The notes under the pieces are model-generated. The model was given only the letters and a program-made list of their open reading frames with translations. It had not been told where the DNA came from and made no database searches. Shown piece after piece: positions 15,314 through 16,470 of a DNA stretch of 16,470 bases (positions within the stretch are counted from its first letter, which is position 1; each line of letters begins with the position of its first letter). Location: assembly GCA_937901525.1 (NCBI GenBank), contig CALDHX010000075.1, positions 1 to 16,470 of the forward strand, given 5' to 3'. Both the position numbers and the translations under genes were made by a program. Source of the DNA: an uncultured Bacteroidales bacterium (lineage in GTDB: Bacteria > Bacteroidota > Bacteroidia > Bacteroidales > P3).

Positions 15314-16052
15314 TTTTAAAAGAGTATTTTATTTGTTGAAAGGAATATACCTTTCAAATGGAATAATGTATGCGCTTTTCAGCGGTGTTTTTTCCTACAT
15401 GTTGATGACTTATCTCATGGAAGAAGATTTCAGAATGCATTTATTTGGGGACGGATATATTTATACTATATATTTGACTCTGTTTTTTATCGAACTTTGT
15501 TTGGTTCCTTTTTCTGGATTCAAAATAAAGAATATGCAATTCTTTACTCTGACTAAGCCCGTTTCTGCTTTGGAGAGATTTGTTGCAGAGTTCATTTCCA
15601 CATTTATTATAAACAACATCATTTTGCTTGCAAGCGTATTATTATGTTTTATTTCTATCGATTTATTACTTAGTCCATCGGAGCAAATTCTTACAGACAT
15701 AAATATGTTACTAAATGATCTTAATCCTAAAACGTGGTCGTGTCTTCTTATTTTCGCGCTTTTGTTCGCTTCTGCTTTGGGCTTCTATTTTTCTTTGAGG
15801 TTTGGAATATATGGAGCCTTTCCTTTAATCGGAATTCTTGTAGCAATTGGTGGAGCATTATTTGGATTGAAAATGCTTTCTCCTTGGAAAGAGGCAACAA
15901 TATTAGGCAATATGACACAAAATATTTGTTTCTATGATTATTATCAAGTAAGCGGCGAAATTATGTACAATGGACTTTGTGTGATTCTTGGAATTGCTTC
16001 ACTATTCTTTATAGTCCTTACCTATTTTTGCTTAAAAGAAAAAGAATTATAA
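15303..16052 (+). CDS. ABC transporter membrane protein, second permease
   Basis: 249 residues with about six hydrophobic segments (roughly 20-38, 51-72, 98-122, 143-163, 169-189, 222-243). It starts MEFS, has LTKPVSALERFVAEF (83-97) before the third segment and ends in VLTYFCLKEKEL, parallel to LLTYLRMKEEEVS in permease 1; I read the two as diverged paralogues, perhaps a heterodimer served by the one ATPase. The ATG lies within the last 11 nt of the 56-aa gene, and that 11-nt overlap is identical to the ATPase/permease 1 junction. Substrate unknown. Confidence 0.8.
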   Translation: MEFSFKRVFYLLKGIYLSNGIMYALFSGVFSYMLMTYLMEEDFRMHLFGDGYIYTIYLTLFFIELCLVPFSGFKIKNMQFFTLTKPVSALERFVAEFISTFIINNIILLASVLLCFISIDLLLSPSEQILTDINMLLNDLNPKTWSCLLIFALLFASALGFYFSLRFGIYGAFPLIGILVAIGGALFGLKMLSPWKEATILGNMTQNICFYDYYQVSGEIMYNGLCVILGIASLFFIVLTYFCLKEKEL

Positions 16053-16064
16053 AATATTAGAGAT

Positions 16065-16331
16065 ATGAAACTTAAAAAGACAACACTCGCAACGATAATT
16101 GCATCATTCGTTTTATTGATTTCCTTAATAGGATTAGGATTATATGCCGACTATAAGGGCAATCAAGCTCTTGAAACAGCAAAACAAAAAGGAAAACCTT
16201 TGTTTGTAACCGAAGGAATAAACAAAACGCCATTGTGGAATTTGATTTTAGCTTCCCAAGATAGCACATTTGTAAAACCAAACGGCGATACAATTGTAGA
16301 AAAGATACATTACTTCACCGTATCTTTTTAA
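16065..16331 (+). CDS. Small membrane-anchored protein (88 aa)
   Basis: Starts 12 nt after permease 2. MKLKKTT is followed by one hydrophobic helix (about 8-28) and a soluble tail of about 60 residues (residues 29-88, containing GKPLFVTEG and KPNGDTIVEKIHYF). There is no lipobox cysteine, so the helix is probably a retained anchor. The N-terminal pattern parallels the 56-aa protein. It is the last gene before the terminator, which argues for an intact small protein rather than a truncated one, though an older frameshift of a longer protein cannot be excluded. Function unknown. Confidence 0.7.
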   Translation: MKLKKTTLATIIASFVLLISLIGLGLYADYKGNQALETAKQKGKPLFVTEGINKTPLWNLILASQDSTFVKPNGDTIVEKIHYFTVSF

Positions 16332-16369
16332 TTGAAAACAGCCCATTTAGACAATATGCTATTCGTTCC

Positions 16370-16411
16370 AAGACAGAGAATCGTAAAATTTAGGTTTTCT
16401 GTCTTTTTTCT
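16370..16411 (+). terminator. Rho-independent terminator after the ABC operon
   Basis: AAGACAGAGAA (16370-16380) pairs with TTTTCTGTCTT (16395-16405), one G-T pair included, over a 14-nt loop, followed by a T-rich run. The remaining bases to 16470 are T-rich with no gene or convincing promoter. Confidence 0.85.
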
Positions 16412-16470
16412 TTTGTTTTGTAATTTTTTATTTGGTTTTGCGACTAATGAGGTGTAGAAACAAAAAAAAC

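Noticed and set aside
15143..16331. Small membrane proteins as type I toxins
   Set aside because: They are embedded in a coupled transporter operon, and I see no antisense RNA signals.
16410..16440. Possible promoter TGGTTTTG at 16433-16440
   Set aside because: It misses the A of TAnnTTTG and the upstream TTTG is only 17 nt away in a T-rich stretch; no gene start is visible before the edge.

Overview
The window reads as chromosomal DNA of an AT-rich, gut- or oral-type member of the Bacteroidota, most likely Bacteroidales. The evidence is a PorT-type component of the type IX secretion system (T9SS), a giant secreted protein built of fibronectin type III and gingipain/HagA-like adhesin modules, tandem DUF1573 proteins, and five promoters of the Bacteroidota type (TAnnTTTG). 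I cannot name a genus.

Positions 1-9694 are transcribed leftward (minus strand). A compact four-gene operon starts at 9694: type I asparaginase (ansA), heptose-7-phosphate kinase (rfaE1), PorT, and a COG2509-type FAD dehydrogenase, with gaps of only 3-6 nt. After 101 nt with its own promoter comes a single reading frame that runs off the left edge. It gives 1776 codons of a secreted modular adhesin with no stop in the window. Its order is signal peptide, N-terminal beta domain, two copies of a ~540-residue four-module super-repeat, one half unit, then tandem Fn3 modules. Proteins of this style are usual T9SS cargo, and a T9SS gene lies just upstream.

Positions 9695-13114 hold two rightward units. 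A divergent promoter pair separates ansA from an operon of two DUF1573 proteins and a class I/II aminotransferase, closed by a strong hairpin terminator. A single-gene unit follows, encoding a secreted TPR protein, with its own promoter and terminator.

Positions 13115-16411 hold the most unusual unit: a six-gene operon of ABC ATPase, permease, YtrA-type GntR regulator, 56-aa small membrane protein, second permease and 88-aa small membrane protein, ended by a hairpin terminator. Its promoter has a -33 TTTG, a 19-nt spacer and a -7 TAATTTTG. It is followed at once by AGTGTA-N12-TACACT, nearly the operator known for Bacillus YtrA, so autoregulation by the operon's own GntR protein is likely. The two permeases start with the same residues and sit on the same 11-nt overlap with the gene upstream. 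The two small proteins also share an N-terminal pattern, which suggests an internally duplicated transporter. Its codon use differs from the neighbouring genes.

No tRNA, rRNA, CRISPR array, insertion sequence or integrase was seen.
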